DNA from: Parapedobacter sp035556095 | GTDB lineage: Bacteria; Bacteroidota; Bacteroidia; Sphingobacteriales; Sphingobacteriaceae | Assembly: GCF_035556095.1 (NCBI RefSeq) | Contig: NZ_DATMFT010000004.1 | Span: forward strand, 62,001 to 126,000 | Reading direction: 5' to 3' | Length of the DNA stretch: 64,000 bases | In this document: piece after piece, positions 62,088 to 64,000 of the stretch | How positions within the stretch are numbered: position 1 is the stretch's first letter | Layout of the letters: every line of letters starts with the position of its first letter | Translations under genes and position numbers: made by a program | Notes under the pieces: generated by a model | Database searches by the model: none | Seen by the model: the letters and a program-made list of their open reading frames with translations, nothing else | Told to the model about the DNA's origin: nothing

Positions 62088-64000
62088 TTAAGGCGACGAA
62101 AACCGCTTGATCTCCACTTTCTTTTCTTCTACCTTAAGCACGAATACCGGACCGGTGTTGATTTCATTGGCCTCCACAACCATATGCTGTGCAGGCACCT
62201 GCACATACACATGGGGTGGCATATTACTATCCAGTATACTGATTTCATAACTCCCTGCAGGCAGGAAAAGCACATACTTGCCCTGGCTGTCCGTAACCGT
62301 ACGCCCAACATAGCCACTGGTGTTTTTCGCAATTACCGTAAATCCCGCCAACACCGCATCAACTTCAAAACTGATACGCTCGTCGTATTCGTACCGCACG
62401 CTACCCTCCATCGTACCCGCCTGTCGGAGGCCGATCGATGCCTGAAGTCGTTTGGAGGCAAGTTGGAAGACTTCACTCGGAGCATACCACCCTTGCTGCA
62501 TAGGGATATTGATCTGCTGTGTACCGTAGGGAACGCGGTTATAGGCAATTTTGCCGTCGTTTCCGGTAACGAAAACCGAATTATTGATCATGACCATCGT
62601 GTTGGTTGCCGGTGTGTCACCTTGGTCAAAAACACCGTTGTTGTTTTTATCTTGATAAAGGAAAAGCTCCATGTTCCCCCTTTTTGGGAGAGTAGCGCTG
62701 CCTCCCCGAGGTAACGATTGGTGAATACCCATTTGGATATTAGCCATCGCTGAGCCCGCGTAGTAGGGTGTGCTATACTGATACAGTTGGCCCAAAAGAA
62801 AGAGCGCTGTCTTTTTTGTCGCCGCATATTGAATCCGTGCGTTGCCCATCCAGTTTTGGCCGGAGAAACTATCGTCATAATAGCTCAAACCGCCCGTTAC
62901 TTGCAAGCGTTTATGCATAAAATCACGTTGTACCGAAGCCGATGCACCGAGCCGGTAACCTGTGCCCCGGTTAAAATACCGGTTATTTGCAGCCTCAATG
63001 ACTGAAAAATTCCCACGCTGCAGGTTGGCATTGAAATTAAACCAACTGTAATTGTAGGCAAGATTAGCCCGCAACTGCCATTCCCCATCCGTCGCAACGG
63101 ACGATTGCATGTGGCCACCCTCCAGCTGCACATACGCGAACTGCCGGTAATTTCGGCTCCGCCAATTGATTGCACTACTCAATCGATAAGCACGGAGATC
63201 CATTACCGGATCGGCATTATCCACGCCTCCCGCATAGTAATTTCCTTGTTCATATTCATGCAGCGGGGCCAACGAGAGGTTAACAAAGTCGGTCAACGGG
63301 AAAGACGCACCGAGTTCCGCTCGGGATATGAGGAAATCATTTCGATAAGAAAGCTGTTCCCCGAAATATTCCGGTGCATATTCATATAGGCTATAGGCTA
63401 GCCAAACATTGGCCCGGTTAACGGCCCGGTTAATGCGTTGGTTGAGCTGCAACGCACCCCGCCTCACACCGGGATAATAACCGGTACTGTAATAGTTGGT
63501 GCTACTAATGGTGTATTGTGCCACGCTTGCGTGCAATTGGAGGCCGGCAGCCAAAGCTGGCCGATAGTCATCGCCCTTATCGGTTCCGTAAAGCGGCCGT
63601 GTAAGCGCGGGGCCGAAATCAGCCACCAATCGGATGCGATCCTTCAACGCTTGCCGGAACAGGTCAAAGGTACTCATGTACAGAAAACTTTCGCTGTTGC
63701 CCAAGGGTAGCCGTTCGTAAACGGCGGTACCGATATACCGCTTTTTTTCCGGAATACCCTCGCCCAACCGAGTCCGAAAATATGTAGTGAAACCATTTCG
63801 GAAATCCGGACGGTAATCGGATCCAAGTAAATCGAATGTATGTTCCACTACACCAATTTCCACATGCTCCGACTTCAAAGAATCGGAAAAATAGACCTTT
63901 ACACCACGTCCATTTACGAATGTTTCCAGGCTTTCCGCAATATTCCCAACGGTAATCCCCATATTACCACGCTCATAGTTCAACCATGTATTGCTCAGGA
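62088..64000 (-). CDS. Outer-membrane beta-barrel protein with C-terminal Ig/SdrD-B-like domains (5' end outside window)
   Basis: At least 637 codons are visible. The frame is open past the apparent TTG start at 63983 to the window edge, so the true N terminus is missing. The visible part begins with a beta-rich segment (VGNIAESLETFVNGRGVKVYFSDSL), followed by a barrel of alternating aromatic strands (about 60-400). Then comes a DKNNNGVFDQGDTPATNTMVMIN loop of SdrD_B or Cna-B type, and a final CarboxypepD_reg-like domain. The layout recalls fimbrial-usher-like or surface-assembly barrels, but this is uncertain and I do not assign a function. Confidence 0.65.
   Translation of the reverse strand, partial: LSNTWLNYERGNMGITVGNIAESLETFVNGRGVKVYFSDSLKSEHVEIGVVEHTFDLLGSDYRPDFRNGFTTYFRTRLGEGIPEKKRYIGTAVYERLPLGNSESFLYMSTFDLFRQALKDRIRLVADFGPALTRPLYGTDKGDDYRPALAAGLQLHASVAQYTISSTNYYSTGYYPGVRRGALQLNQRINRAVNRANVWLAYSLYEYAPEYFGEQLSYRNDFLISRAELGASFPLTDFVNLSLAPLHEYEQGNYYAGGVDNADPVMDLRAYRLSSAINWRSRNYRQFAYVQLEGGHMQSSVATDGEWQLRANLAYNYSWFNFNANLQRGNFSVIEAANNRYFNRGTGYRLGASASVQRDFMHKRLQVTGGLSYYDDSFSGQNWMGNARIQYAATKKTALFLLGQLYQYSTPYYAGSAMANIQMGIHQSLPRGGSATLPKRGNMELFLYQDKNNNGVFDQGDTPATNTMVMINNSVFVTGNDGKIAYNRVPYGTQQINIPMQQGWYAPSEVFQLASKRLQASIGLRQAGTMEGSVRYEYDERISFEVDAVLAGFTVIAKNTSGYVGRTVTDSQGKYVLFLPAGSYEISILDSNMPPHVYVQVPAQHMVVEANEINTGPVFVLKVEEKKVEIKRFSSP

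Noticed and set aside
1..64000. CRISPR array, prophage or intact insertion sequence
   Set aside because: No regularly spaced identical repeats with unique spacers, and no transposase, integrase or phage structural genes; the only arrays are the short degenerate 7- and 11-mers.

Overview
The window looks like chromosomal DNA from a Bacteroidota bacterium, most likely of the Sphingobacteriaceae (Parapedobacter/Olivibacter-like; the genus is a guess). The reasons are a SusC/SusD pair, a CarboxypepD_reg-type TonB receptor, a bacillithiol-type BshA, atpD-atpC standing apart from the other ATP synthase genes, many -7 boxes of the Bacteroidota form TAnnTTTG, and almost no Shine-Dalgarno sequences. 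No tRNA, rRNA, CRISPR array, intact insertion sequence or prophage gene was seen. Nearly everything is housekeeping or catabolic.

Layout. 0.1-13.1 kb (minus): an L-rhamnose catabolic cluster rhaT-rhaEW-rhaI-rhaB-lldD. It takes rhamnose through rhamnulose-1-P to DHAP and L-lactate and on to pyruvate. It is followed by a Tat-exported phosphocholine-type phospholipase C and a large lipoprotein combining an SGNH hydrolase, a PVC-type dehydrogenase-like propeller, HEAT repeats and a cupredoxin. 13.3-15.9 kb (plus): a coiled-coil membrane protein and atpD-atpC, with a clear promoter and terminator. 16.2-32.0 kb (plus): a full branched-chain amino acid cluster, ilvE-ilvD-ilvB-ilvN-ilvC, a ModF-like ABC ATPase with its own promoter, then leuA-leuC-leuD-cimA-leuB-ilvA. 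It encodes both the citramalate and the threonine routes to 2-oxobutanoate. 32.3-36.2 kb (plus): a class Ib ribonucleotide reductase operon (thioredoxin-like gene, nrdI, nrdE, nrdF) preceded by a cluster of DnaA-box sequences. 36.3-46.0 kb (minus): a TonB-dependent siderophore-type receptor with a DUF4198 protein, a Gfo/Idh/MocA oxidoreductase, and a susC-susD pair. 46.6-64 kb: mixed genes, including a FAH-family hydrolase, M23 peptidase, bcp, a phosphopantetheinyl transferase, dcd, prfB with a programmed +1 frameshift, a DUF819 transporter, a BlaI/M56-TonB/TraB regulatory operon, bshA, pyrH, frr, a zinc peptidase, ffh, and the 3' part of an outer-membrane protein gene that runs off the window.

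The most unusual signal is in the spacers. At eight or more loci, mostly inside operons, the spacer is made of degenerate tandem heptamers (families TAAGTCG/TTAGTCA, TTTTGAC/TTTTAAC, GAGTAAA, AGACATT, GCAAACA), read in the sense of the transcript in every case. One array has been absorbed into the coding 3' end of cimA. Downstream of frr there is a different array of degenerate 11-mers in two opposed arms around a perfect 12-1-12 palindrome. Both deserve a genome-wide look. Several start codons were moved from the longest ORF because a promoter, or the expected protein start, lies inside it (plcC, atpD, the phosphopantetheinyl transferase, dcd, pyrH, bshA, nrdI, nrdE, ilvD, ilvE, DUF819 and the ABC ATPase).
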